From Myxococcales bacterium (GTDB lineage Bacteria > Myxococcota > Polyangia > Polyangiales > Polyangiaceae): 9,526 nt of DNA. Both the position numbers and the translations under genes were made by a program. The notes below the pieces were generated by a model. The model had not been told where the DNA came from, did not search any database, and saw nothing but the letters and a program-made list of their open reading frames with translations. The stretch covers positions 1 through 9,526 of the forward strand of contig JAGQIY010001205.1 in the NCBI GenBank assembly GCA_020430865.1. Reading direction: 5' to 3'. Positions 1-8,865 of this stretch are shown piece after piece (within the stretch, counting starts at the first letter, position 1; every line of letters starts with the position of its first letter).

Positions 1-2
1 AG

Positions 3-2243
3 ACCACCCCCAAGGCGAGCAAGACCGCGAAGGTCAGCAAGACCGCGAAGGTCAGCAAGACCGCCGCGAAGGCCAGCAAGGCCAGCGCCAACCGGGCACG
101 TCAGGCGGAAGCCAAGGCCAAGGCCAAGGCAGCTGCGAAGGAGAAGGCTGCGAAGGCGAAGCAGGCGAAGCAGGCGAAGGAGCAAGCTCGCGCCGCAGCC
201 AAGGCCAAGGCCCAGCTGGCGAAAGCCGCAAAGGAGAAGGCAGCCAAGGAGAAGGCAGCCAGGGCCAAGGCGGATGCGCTGGTCAAGGCCAAGGAGAAGG
301 CGGCGGCGGACCGCGCCCGGGAACAGGAGCGGAAGGCCAAGGCGAAGGAACGCGATCGTCTCCTCAAGGAAAAAGCCAAGGTCAAGCAGGCCTTGCTCGC
401 GGAGCGCGAGAAGCTGAAGAAGCTGAAGGAGCGCGAGAAAGAGCAGCTGGCGAAGCAGAAGGAAGCTGAGCGAATCGCCAAGCAGAAAGCTCAAGAGCTC
501 GCCAAGGCCCAGCGGGATCAGGCCAAGCTCCTCGCCGCCAAGGAGCGAGAGAAGCTGCGCGCCCTCCAGGCCAAAGAGAAGGAAAAGCTCCGCCTCCTGA
601 AGGAGAAGGAGAAGGAGAAGCAGCGCCTGATCCGCGACAAGGAGCGTCAGGACGCGGCGAGGCGCAAGGCCGCCGAGGCGGCGCTCAAGCAGAAAGAGAA
701 GGAGCGCCTCGCCAAGCAGAAGGACAAGGAGCGCCTCCTGAAGGAGAAGGAAAAAGAGAAGGAGCGCCTCGCCAAGGAGAAGGAAAAAGAGAAGGAGCGC
801 CTCGCCAAGGAGAAGGAAAAAGAGCGCCTCGCCAAGGAGAAGGCGAAGGAGAAAGAGCGCCAGGCGAAGGAGCGCGAGCAGAAGAAGCTCGAGCAGCAGA
901 AGATCCGCGACCAGCAGAAGGCGGCCAAGGAGGCCGAGCGCGCTCGGTTGAAGGCGGAGCGCGAGCGCCAGAAGGAAGAGGAGCGCAAACGCCGCGAGGA
1001 AGAGCGTGCGCGGATGAAAGCAGAGCGCGAGCGCCAGAAGGAAGAAGAGCGCAAGCGTCGTGAGGAAGAGCGTCAGCGCATCAAGGAAGAGAAGGAGCGC
1101 ATCAAGGAAGAGCTGCGTCGCCAGAAAGAGGAGGAGCGGCGCAAGAAGGAGGCCGAACGCGAGGCGTATCGCAAGGCCAAGGAAGCCGAGCAGGCCCGGA
1201 TCCGCGCCGAGAAGGAAGCGCAGCGTCGGGCTCTGGAAGTGAAGATCGCGCGCCAGGCGGGACGCAGCCGTGGCGGTTCTCGCCCCGCGCTCGCCGCACG
1301 TGCTTACCGCGCGGATGCGATCCCGAATCAGTCGGGCACCTCGCGCAATCCGGATGGCTCGCTCGCGAACAGCTCCAAGTTCGCCAACCTACGCCTCCCC
1401 GATCAGCTCCCGCGAACCGAGGGCGAAGAGATCCAGCCGTACCGCCCACCAACGGTCGCGCCGCCGCCGCCACCACCGCCGGAGCGCCTGGACGAGCGGC
1501 ACTCGGCGATTGAAGCGCGCCTGGCGGAGACCTCGGAAGAGTTCCGCAGGGATTACAAGGAGAAGTTCGAGATGTCGTGGATCCACCACGACAGCGCCCT
1601 CGAAGGCGTGGTCTATACCTTCCAGGAGCTGCAGACGGCCATCGATCCCAGTATCACCATCGTGCCGGACTCGAGCCTACAGCCGGTCTGCGAGGAGATC
1701 CGTCGCCACAAGCAGGCCATCGACCTGGTCTATGAGATGGCCGAGAAGAAGCGCGCGCCGATCACCCTCGATCACATCAAGCGCATCTACCTCACGCTGC
1801 ACCCGGAAGAGGGCGATCTGAAGACGGTAAAATACCGCAAGGATATTCCTCAGCACCGCCTCTACTTCCATGAGTATGCGCCGCCCGACAAGATCGCGTA
1901 CAAGGTGCGTCAGATCATCGACTGGCTCAACGGACCGGAGCCGAAGAAGCTGCGTAATCCAGTGCGGGTCGCTGCGCGCGCTCACTACGAGTTGCTGCGC
2001 GTGTTCCCCTTCCCGAACGACAGCGGCAAGGTCGCGCGCCTCCTGATGAACCTGATTCTGCTCAAGTCCGGCTATCCGCCCGCGATCGTCCACGCCGCGG
2101 AGCGCCAGCGCTACTACGAGGCGCTGAAGGGCAACCTCAGCATCATCGTGCGCATGGTGAACGACTCGATCACGAACGGCTTTCAATCCATCGAGAAGAA
2201 GCTCGACGAGTACGAGACGCGAAAGCGCTCGTTCAACGCCTGA
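3..2243 (+). CDS. Long Lys/Glu/Arg-rich helical protein with C-terminal degenerate Fic domain (5' partial)
   Basis: The frame is open from the left edge, so the true start lies upstream; the first in-window start-like codon (TTG at 393) is internal, because the same Lys/Ala-rich composition continues before it. 746 residues are visible. Residues 1-130 are Ala/Lys-rich and strongly basic, resembling histone H1-like or AlgP-like tails. Residues about 131-414 are an almost uninterrupted Glu/Lys/Arg/Gln helix with internal repeats, of the ER/K single-alpha-helix or coiled-coil type. Residues about 415-495 are a flexible linker ending in seven prolines (487-493). Residues about 520-746 match the Fic fold: a SALEG inhibitory-helix-like motif (531-535), a flap region near RLYFHEYAPP, and a core helix FPFPNDSGKVAR (668-679) followed by LLMN and a GYPP segment. 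Canonical Fic enzymes, which mostly AMPylate target proteins, have HPFx(D/E)GNGRxxR. Here the catalytic His is Phe and the anion-binding Asn is Ser, so ordinary AMP transfer is unlikely. No signal peptide or membrane segment is visible in this part. The biological role is unknown. Confidence 0.85.
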   Translation, partial: TTPKASKTAKVSKTAKVSKTAAKASKASANRARQAEAKAKAKAAAKEKAAKAKQAKQAKEQARAAAKAKAQLAKAAKEKAAKEKAARAKADALVKAKEKAAADRAREQERKAKAKERDRLLKEKAKVKQALLAEREKLKKLKEREKEQLAKQKEAERIAKQKAQELAKAQRDQAKLLAAKEREKLRALQAKEKEKLRLLKEKEKEKQRLIRDKERQDAARRKAAEAALKQKEKERLAKQKDKERLLKEKEKEKERLAKEKEKEKERLAKEKEKERLAKEKAKEKERQAKEREQKKLEQQKIRDQQKAAKEAERARLKAERERQKEEERKRREEERARMKAERERQKEEERKRREEERQRIKEEKERIKEELRRQKEEERRKKEAEREAYRKAKEAEQARIRAEKEAQRRALEVKIARQAGRSRGGSRPALAARAYRADAIPNQSGTSRNPDGSLANSSKFANLRLPDQLPRTEGEEIQPYRPPTVAPPPPPPPERLDERHSAIEARLAETSEEFRRDYKEKFEMSWIHHDSALEGVVYTFQELQTAIDPSITIVPDSSLQPVCEEIRRHKQAIDLVYEMAEKKRAPITLDHIKRIYLTLHPEEGDLKTVKYRKDIPQHRLYFHEYAPPDKIAYKVRQIIDWLNGPEPKKLRNPVRVAARAHYELLRVFPFPNDSGKVARLLMNLILLKSGYPPAIVHAAERQRYYEALKGNLSIIVRMVNDSITNGFQSIEKKLDEYETRKRSFNA
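18..53 (+). repeat. Two tandem 18-bp coding repeats (SKTAKV)
   Basis: Two identical 18-bp copies (18-35 and 36-53, agcaagaccgcgaaggtc) lie head to tail in frame and encode SKTAKV. A diverged third copy (SKTAAKA) follows from 54. They form the basic, H1-like start of the visible part of the Fic-fold protein, and more copies may lie upstream of the window. Confidence 0.85.
741..833 (+). repeat. Tandem 33-bp coding repeats (KEKEKEKERLA)
   Basis: Two identical 33-bp units (741-773 and 774-806) are followed by a third copy six bases shorter (807-833, KEKEKERLA). All are in frame and begin at a codon boundary. The base-level identity of the first two copies suggests recent duplication inside the charged helix. 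Lengths that are multiples of three keep the reading frame open. Confidence 0.9.
936..1133 (+). repeat. Tandem 66-bp coding repeats of the charged helix (22-residue unit)
   Basis: A 22-residue unit beginning ERAR(L/M)KAERERQK occurs at 936-1001 and 1002-1067, with a few mostly synonymous base differences. A diverged third unit (ERQRIKEEKERIK) follows to about 1133. Acidic and basic residues are spaced to allow i to i+4 salt bridges, the pattern of ER/K single alpha helices. The third-copy boundary is approximate. Confidence 0.8.
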
Positions 2244-2326
2244 CGGGCGCTCCACCGTCCGTCGACCCACGCCGCGTCCTGGGCCACCCCCTCGACGCGG
2301 ATCGGTTCCGACTCGTTCGATGGTGA

Positions 2327-2356
2327 TCGTTCCTCCCGTGCGGGGGTGAGGAACGA
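2327..2356 (+). terminator. Hairpin between the Fic-fold gene and metG
   Basis: A perfect 9-bp inverted repeat (tcgttcctc at 2327-2335, gaggaacga at 2348-2356) flanks a 12-base spacer that can add two more G-C pairs. It lies 83 bp after the stop of the upstream gene and about 70 bp before the metG start. There is no T-tract, so it may be a weak or Rho-assisted terminator, or a leader structure of metG. Which of these applies cannot be told from sequence alone. Confidence 0.45.
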
Positions 2357-2412
2357 CGACGACGAGAGGCGCTATTTCCGCGCCCTCGCCTCTGGTAGTC
2401 GCCGTGGGTCGT

Positions 2413-2419
2413 GGCAGGA
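2413..2419 (+). promoter_or_regulatory. Probable ribosome binding site deciding the metG start
   Basis: The bases ggcagga include a Shine-Dalgarno-like AGGA (2416-2419) that ends 8 bases before the ATG at 2428. This spacing favours 2428 over the in-frame GTG at 2404, which precedes the site, and over the ATG at 2419, which overlaps it. Confidence 0.5.
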
Positions 2420-2427
2420 TGCCGAGC

Positions 2428-4497
2428 ATGTCCAGCGACACGAAGTCCCGGCGCATCCTCGTTACCAGCGCCCTACCCTACGCAAACGGCCATATCCACC
2501 TGGGGCACATGGTGGAGTACATCCAGACGGACATCTGGGTGCGGTTCATGCGCATGCGGGGGCACCAGGTGCGCTACTTCTGCGCCGACGATACGCACGG
2601 CACCAGTATCATGATCCGCGCGGAACAAGAAGGTCGCTCTCCCGAGGCGCTGATCGCCGACATGAATCAGGCGCACCAGCGAGACTTCCAAGACTTCCAG
2701 ATCAGGCACGATTACTATGGCTCCACCAACTCCGACACCAATCGCCGACGGTGCGCGGACATCTGGAGCGGACTGCGCCAGGCACAGCTGGTTTCCGAGA
2801 AGGACGTCACCCAGCTTTTCGATCCCGAGAAGCAAATGTTCCTCGCGGATCGCTTCGTCAAGGGCAAGTGCCCGAACTGCAAGTCACCCGACCAGTACGG
2901 CGACAGCTGTGAGAAGTGTGGCGCCACCTACTCGGCCGCTGAACTGATCGACCCTTTCAGCACCCTGAGCGGAGCCACGCCCGAGATGCGCACGGCGAAG
3001 CACCTGTTCATCCAGATCGAGAGCTTGCACGGTTTCCTCGAGGAATGGACCCAGACGGACGATCATTTGCAGCCGAGCGTCGCCACCTACCTGAAGGGTC
3101 AGTTCCTCTCAAAGCCGCTCCGCGACTGGGACGTTTCCCGACCCGCGCCCTACTTCGGCTTCGAGATCCCCGACAGTCCGGGCAACTACTGGTACGTCTG
3201 GTTCGACGCACCGATCGGCTACATGGCCGCCACGGAGGAGTGGTGCCAGCGGGAGGGCGAGGATTTCGACGCCTGGTGGAAGAGCGCCGACACGGACATC
3301 TACCACTTCATCGGCAAGGACATCACCTATTTCCATGCGCTATTTTGGCCAGGAATGCTGAAGGCGTCGGGATACTCCCTGCCCCGCCGCGTGCAGGTGC
3401 ATGGCTTCCTGCAGGTGAACGGCGAGAAGATGAGCAAGGCGCGAGGCACGTTCATTCAGGCGCGCACGTACCTCGACCACCTCGATCCAGCGTACCTGCG
3501 CTACTTCTACGCGACGCGGCTGTCCGACAAGGTCGACGACCTGGATCTCGATCTGGCCGAGTTCGTCACCAAGGTGAACAGCGATCTCGTCAACAAGGTG
3601 GTGAACCTGGCCGCTCGCTCCGCCGGCTTCGTCAAGGACGGCCTCAGCGCCGCCTACCCGGACGATCAGGGCATGTTCCAGGCGGGCGTGGGGCTTGGCA
3701 GACAGATCGCCGAAGCCTACGAGCGCTGCGACTACGCCAGCGCCACCCGCCTCATCATGAGTCATGCCGACCGGGCCAATGCCTACTTCGATGAGCAGGC
3801 ACCCTGGAACCTGAAGAAGGCTGGCAAGCTCAGCGAGGCTCAGGCGGTGGGCACCGTGGGGCTGAACATCTACAAGCAACTGGTGACCTTCCTGGCGCCG
3901 ATCCTGCCGAAGCTCGCCAGCGACTCAGCCGCCTACTTCGGAGAGTCCGTTGCGCTCTGGAAGGATGCGGAGGTGCAAGTGCTCGGCAAGCAGCTCCCCA
4001 AGTTCGCACACCTGATGCAACGGGTGGATCCCGACGCCGTCAAGCGCGTGCTCGAGGCGACGTCGAGCGCCGCCGAGGAGGCGCAGGCCTCTCGCGCGGC
4101 GAGCGACGAAGCGGCCAGCGCCGCGGCAGAGGACGACGCACAGCCGTTGCTGGACGAGCCCCTCGCCGCCGAGTGCACCATCGACGACTTCATGAAGGTC
4201 GATCTGCGGGTCGCTCGCGTGGTCTCCGCGGAGCAGGTGAAGGAAGCGAAGAAGCTCCTGAAGCTCACCCTCAGCTTGGGGGGGGAGGAACGCCGCACAG
4301 TATTTGCCGGCATCAAGGAGGCGTATGAACCCGAGTCGCTGGTCGGCAGACTGGTGGTGATGGTGGCGAATCTCAAGCCTCGTCAGATGAAGTTCGGACT
4401 GAGCGAGGGCATGGTGGCCGCGGCTGGTCCCGGCAAGACAGAGGTGTTCCTGCTGGCACCGGACAGCGGCGCAAAGCCTGGACAGCGCATCCACTGA
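2428..4497 (+). CDS. metG: Methionyl-tRNA synthetase
   Basis: A cytoplasmic class I aminoacyl-tRNA synthetase that charges tRNA-Met with methionine using ATP, 689 residues from the chosen ATG (E. coli MetG is 677). The Rossmann-fold catalytic domain opens with [12 protein letters not shown] and has the HIGH-type motif HLGH at 24-27. A zinc knuckle has Cys148, Cys151, Cys161 and Cys164 (CxxC-x9-CxxC). The KMSKS loop reads KMSKA at 334-338, with Ala in the last position. The helical anticodon-binding domain follows (about 370-540), then an Ala/Ser/Glu-rich linker (about 545-583), and the C-terminal EMAPII/Trbp111-type tRNA-binding domain (about 584-689, starting at [12 protein letters not shown]), which in homologues also supports dimerisation. 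Upstream in-frame starts at 2404 (GTG) and 2419 (ATG) are possible, but the ribosome-binding-site spacing favours 2428. Probably transcribed alone as housekeeping; a hairpin follows the stop. Confidence 0.97.
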   Translation: MSSDTKSRRILVTSALPYANGHIHLGHMVEYIQTDIWVRFMRMRGHQVRYFCADDTHGTSIMIRAEQEGRSPEALIADMNQAHQRDFQDFQIRHDYYGSTNSDTNRRRCADIWSGLRQAQLVSEKDVTQLFDPEKQMFLADRFVKGKCPNCKSPDQYGDSCEKCGATYSAAELIDPFSTLSGATPEMRTAKHLFIQIESLHGFLEEWTQTDDHLQPSVATYLKGQFLSKPLRDWDVSRPAPYFGFEIPDSPGNYWYVWFDAPIGYMAATEEWCQREGEDFDAWWKSADTDIYHFIGKDITYFHALFWPGMLKASGYSLPRRVQVHGFLQVNGEKMSKARGTFIQARTYLDHLDPAYLRYFYATRLSDKVDDLDLDLAEFVTKVNSDLVNKVVNLAARSAGFVKDGLSAAYPDDQGMFQAGVGLGRQIAEAYERCDYASATRLIMSHADRANAYFDEQAPWNLKKAGKLSEAQAVGTVGLNIYKQLVTFLAPILPKLASDSAAYFGESVALWKDAEVQVLGKQLPKFAHLMQRVDPDAVKRVLEATSSAAEEAQASRAASDEAASAAAEDDAQPLLDEPLAAECTIDDFMKVDLRVARVVSAEQVKEAKKLLKLTLSLGGEERRTVFAGIKEAYEPESLVGRLVVMVANLKPRQMKFGLSEGMVAAAGPGKTEVFLLAPDSGAKPGQRIH

Positions 4498-4501
4498 GAG
4501 C

Positions 4502-4531
4502 CGACGCGCGCGGCAGCAGGCGCGCGCGTCG
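4502..4531 (+). terminator. GC-rich hairpin after metG
   Basis: A perfect 10-bp inverted repeat (cgacgcgcgc at 4502-4511, gcgcgcgtcg at 4522-4531) with a 10-base loop begins 5 bases after the metG stop. The position fits a metG terminator. There is no T-tract, which is common in very GC-rich genomes. Confidence 0.6.
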
Positions 4532-4564
4532 CACGCTGGGCCCTCACCCCCGAACCCTCGAGCA

Positions 4565-4597
4565 GAGCCCTATTTCCTCCAGGAAATGCTAGGGCTC
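4565..4597 (-). terminator. Long hairpin between convergent metG and tolC-like genes
   Basis: Arms gagccctatttcct (4565-4578) and aggaaat-gct-agggctc (4581-4597) pair over about 13-14 bp, with a 3-base bulge and a tight loop around TCCA. The hairpin overlaps the last two bases of the tolC-like stop codon on the minus strand and lies 67 bp after metG on the plus strand. It could therefore stop transcription from both sides. No T-tract follows on either strand. Confidence 0.55.
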
Positions 4598-6053
4598 AAG
4601 GTTCGAGCTTGGTCTCGTTCGGCATCGCCGCCTCCCAGCCCGTGGCGGTGGCCAGCTGCACGATGGCCATGTTGTAGGCGTAGATGGCGCTGATCTTGGC
4701 GAAGCGCTTGAGGGCGTACTCCTTCGCCGGGTCGACGATGTCTTCCTCGTCCATCGTGCCGAGGTCGATGCCTTGCTGCACCTGGATCAGCCACTGCTTC
4801 GCGTACAAGGAGGCCTTGGAGTACGCTTCCAGCCGCTTCGACGCGGCGCGAGCACCGTTGTAGGCCTTCTCGACCTCGTGAGCCACTCCGCCAATGGCGT
4901 ACTGCTCGGTCGCGCGCATCTCTTCGAGATCCGCTTCGGTCTGCGCCACGCGTGCGTGGTTTGGCAGCAGGTCCAGGTTCCAGCGCAGGACCAGCGCCGC
5001 GCCGTAGGCCAGCGAGTTCGCAGGGTCGTACACGAAGGGGTTCTGCTGATCGGTGACCTCAGGAGCGCGGGTGTACTTGGCGGATAAGCCGAGGCCCAGA
5101 TCCGGGAAGTACTTCGCCTGCTGGAGGCGCACCTGAGCCTGACGCGCTCGCACACCAGCCCGCGCCATGTTTATTTCCGGACGGAACAATCTGGCCGCAG
5201 AGAGGTAGCGAGGCAAGGGCGCAAGGCGATGGTCCACCGGCTTGAGCGGCGTGTCCGCGACATCCAGCGACCGCACCCCGGTGAGGAAGCGCAGCGCGCT
5301 CAGCGCCTCCTGCACCTTCTCCTCAGCCTCGCTCTCGCGACCGTCGAGATCGGCCCGGTTCATCTTGAGCTTGAGCAGCTCGATGGTGTCCCCTTCGCCG
5401 TCGTCGACCTTCTGCTGAAGGGGTCCCATGTACTTGTCGATTCGGGACGCTGCGTCCCGCACCAGTGCCAGGCTATCGCGCGCCAGCTTGAGACCGAAGT
5501 AGGCCTCGTAGACGAGTTTCCGTACGGATTGTCGCTCCTTCTGGACCTCGTGGCGACCAACGTCGATCTGCGCCTCCGCCGCATCCCAGAGGTTCGTGAT
5601 CTTTCCGAACGTCCACAGCGGGATCACGCCCTCGATCCCGATCTGCCAGGCCAGGCCCATGTCCTCCGAGAGCGACGTGTCGGTGTTCGGGCTGTAGATC
5701 GGCGTACCGGCGACCGTTGGAGCCAGGGCGACGCCCCCCTTCACCGTCCATTGACTGAACGGAGCGCTGTGGGCCTCGCTGAGCTGCGCCTCGTACTTCT
5801 TCAGCTTGGCCTTCGCCGAAGCCACCTTCGGATAGTTGAGCTCGGCCAGCTCCAGGCAGCGCTTCAGGCTGTAGGTGCGCTTCTTCGCTGCCTTCGCGCC
5901 CGCCGGCTGGAACCGACTGGCGGCGTTGGGCACGTGGCCCGGCTCGGCCGAAGCAGGCGTCGCCACCAGTCCAGTGCTCAGCGACAGCGCGAGCGCGAGT
6001 TGGCGCCTGAGCGAGCCGTGGGCAACCAGCGATGTGCGGCGAATCCTGACCAA
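4596..6053 (-). CDS. TolC-family outer-membrane efflux protein
   Basis: 485 residues, close to the usual TolC size. A signal peptide is visible: a basic n-region (RIRR, RRQ), a hydrophobic core (LALALSLSTGLV) and a cleavage site ATPASA|EP after residue 36. Two OEP-type repeats follow, about residues 62-258 and 283-472. Each has long coiled-coil helices and beta-strand pairs, including PLWTFGKITN (145-154) and VLRWNLDLLPN (355-365). In this family a trimer forms an outer-membrane barrel with a periplasmic helical tunnel, exporting substrates from an inner-membrane pump through an adaptor protein. No pump or adaptor gene is in the window, so the substrate is unknown. The start is TTG at 6053, the only ATG/GTG/TTG between the upstream in-frame stop (TGA near 6119) and the signal peptide; a GCAGG sits 6 bases before it. 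The gene lies 89 bp downstream of the NtrC-type regulator on the same strand. Confidence 0.92.
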   Translation of the reverse strand: MVRIRRTSLVAHGSLRRQLALALSLSTGLVATPASAEPGHVPNAASRFQPAGAKAAKKRTYSLKRCLELAELNYPKVASAKAKLKKYEAQLSEAHSAPFSQWTVKGGVALAPTVAGTPIYSPNTDTSLSEDMGLAWQIGIEGVIPLWTFGKITNLWDAAEAQIDVGRHEVQKERQSVRKLVYEAYFGLKLARDSLALVRDAASRIDKYMGPLQQKVDDGEGDTIELLKLKMNRADLDGRESEAEEKVQEALSALRFLTGVRSLDVADTPLKPVDHRLAPLPRYLSAARLFRPEINMARAGVRARQAQVRLQQAKYFPDLGLGLSAKYTRAPEVTDQQNPFVYDPANSLAYGAALVLRWNLDLLPNHARVAQTEADLEEMRATEQYAIGGVAHEVEKAYNGARAASKRLEAYSKASLYAKQWLIQVQQGIDLGTMDEEDIVDPAKEYALKRFAKISAIYAYNMAIVQLATATGWEAAMPNETKLEP

Positions 6054-6142
6054 AGTGAACCTGCGGCGCGAAGACGGGGACCCTACGCCGAAGCCCGAGT
6101 CTAGGCCACCCCAACCTCACTCGTCTCCGGGGGCGACGGCCA

Positions 6143-7647
<1,505 letters not shown>

Positions 7648-7648
<1 letters not shown>

Positions 7649-8733
7649 CACGCCTCTCCGTCATGCTTCTCCGCGGAGGCCCGCTCGGTCGTGCGCTCAC
7701 TTCGCGCGGGAGCCTCTGACGCGCCCGTCGCGGGCGTGTACAGGTAGCCCTCCTGCTGAAACACGCAGATCCGGTTGCCGCCATCGCGCTTCGCCTGGGC
7801 CAGCGCAGTATCCGCAGCCCTCAGCAGGGCGTCCTTCGTGCGCACGTCCCGGGATGGGTAAAGCGCGACACCGACGGAGATGGTCGCCCGGTGCGCCGAG
7901 TCCTCGAAGCGGGCTGCGCCGACCTCCCGCCATATCCGTTCGGCAACGGTCACGGCGCCAGCGAAGTGGGTGCTCGGGAGGACGATCAAGAACTCCTCAC
8001 CCCCAAACCGAGAAACGACGTCCACCTCACGTACGGAGTTGGTGATGGCCTTGGCCACGCCGCGGATGATGGTGTCCCCGAGCGCGCGCCCACCGACGGC
8101 GTTCAGGCTCTGCAGGCGATCGATGTCCAGAACGATGCAAGACAGCGGATCGTGGTAGCGCTCCGCGCGCTTGAACTCCTCGCTCAAGCGCTCATGCAGA
8201 TAGCGGTAATTGTAGAGGCCGGTCAGCTCATCGTGGATGGAGAGCTCCGCCAGCCGGGCGCGCGCCTTGGCGACGTGGTCGTGGAGCTTCTTGATGCGCA
8301 ACATGGCCTCGACCCGCGCGATCAACTCCTGATCGTCGAACGGCTTGCACACGTAGTCGTCAGCGCCGATCTTCAGCCCCTCCACGCGGCTCGCCGTGTC
8401 GGTCTTGACCGTGACCAGCACCACGGGGAGGAAGGTGTCAGTGGTCATGCCCTTGAGCAGCCTGCAGGCTTCGAGGCCGCTCAGCCTGGGCATCATGATA
8501 TCGAGCAGGACCAAGTCGACGCCGCCTCGAGCCACACGCTCGACCGCCTCCTGGCCATCGACCACGGTCTCGACGTTGAAGCCATGGGAGGAGAGGATGC
8601 TCGCCAGCAGGTCACGCGTGATGCGGTCGTCGTCGGCCACCACGATGCGCGACCCCACCAGCGCTTCCGCGGTGGTGGGGTCCACGCCAGCCGCGCGCTC
8701 CGCCCCATCCCCCGCTGTCGGATCCCTCGACAC
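7648..8733 (-). CDS. Response regulator with GGDEF domain, PleD-like diguanylate cyclase
   Basis: 361 residues. A receiver domain (about 29-147) has acidic Asp34-Asp36, phospho-acceptor Asp78 in LLDIMMP and Lys130 (CKPF). A short helical linker leads to a GGDEF domain (about 165-328) starting HDELTGLYNYRYL, with the active-site GGEEF at 244-248. An RxxD inhibitory site (REVD, 235-238) lies exactly five residues before it, as in feedback-inhibited enzymes. Such proteins join two GTP into c-di-GMP when phosphorylated, and c-di-GMP controls motility, adhesion and development. By comparison with PleD, the Asp, Asn and Asp of the nucleotide/metal site are kept (203, 211, 220), but the FK of DxDxFK is LQ, the GH is GR, and the Arg of GRN near the end is Gly (319). 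The C-terminal 30 residues are low-complexity and charged. The GTG start at 8733 has no strong Shine-Dalgarno sequence, so it is less certain. This is probably the first gene of the unit with the NtrC-type regulator. Confidence 0.93.
7653..7659 (-). promoter_or_regulatory. Ribosome binding site of the NtrC-type regulator
   Basis: On the minus strand GGAGAGG lies inside the end of the upstream GGDEF gene. Its GGAG core is 7 bases from the ATG at 7648 but only 4 from the GTG at 7651, which favours the ATG. Start and upstream stop share one base (TGATG), an arrangement typical of translational coupling. Confidence 0.7.
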
Positions 8734-8786
8734 CAGGGCAAGCGTACCTGAACCAGCAACGCCTGCCCACAGCCCTTCTGGAGCGA

Positions 8787-8825
8787 GCCTCCCAGCCGAG
8801 AGGCCACGCCTAGCGTCGCTCGGCT
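8787..8825 (-). terminator. Possible hairpin after the LptD-like gene
   Basis: Arms agccgag (8794-8800) and ctcggct (8819-8825) can pair over 7 bp, and a competing pair gcctc/gaggc lies at 8787-8791 and 8800-8804. The region sits between the stop of the right-edge gene (8866) and the start of the GGDEF gene (8733), both on the minus strand. It could be a weak terminator; no T-tract is present. Confidence 0.25.
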
Positions 8826-8865
8826 CGCCGCGCCCCGGGTTCAGGTGGCGGGGCGGGCCCGAGCT

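Noticed and set aside
393..395. TTG as the start of the Fic-fold protein
   Set aside because: The frame stays open to the left edge with the same Lys/Ala-rich composition, so this is an internal Leu codon and the gene is 5' partial.
101..1054. Minus-strand Ser/Phe/Arg-rich open frames opposite the charged helix
   Set aside because: They are the reverse complement of Lys/Glu/Ala codon repeats, have no recognisable domain, and overlap a plus-strand frame that is continuous with the Fic domain.
2244..2427. T-box or other known riboswitch upstream of metG
   Set aside because: No T-box core sequence or antiterminator pair was recognised; only a simple inverted repeat is visible.
1677..2456. Minus-strand open frame of 259 residues opposite the Fic domain and the metG leader
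   Set aside because: It shows no recognisable motif and covers a conserved domain on the other strand; high GC content makes such long shadow frames common.
5229..6104. Plus-strand open frame of 291 residues opposite the tolC-like gene
   Set aside because: It is an antisense shadow with Arg/Leu-rich composition and no domain. The opposite strand has a signal peptide and clear OEP family features.
6096..6123. Dyad cgagt/actcg as an operator for the NtrC-type regulator
   Set aside because: Only 5-bp arms with an 18-base gap, not extended on either side; this is expected by chance in GC-rich sequence.
6054..6142. Sigma-54 promoter upstream of the tolC-like gene
   Set aside because: The best candidate (TGGCC then GGGCTT, around 6087-6108 on the minus strand) has 11 rather than 10 bases between GG and GC and lacks the TTGC element, so it does not meet the consensus.
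7891..8751. Plus-strand open frame of 286 residues opposite the GGDEF gene
   Set aside because: It is an antisense shadow; the opposite strand has complete receiver and GGEEF motifs.
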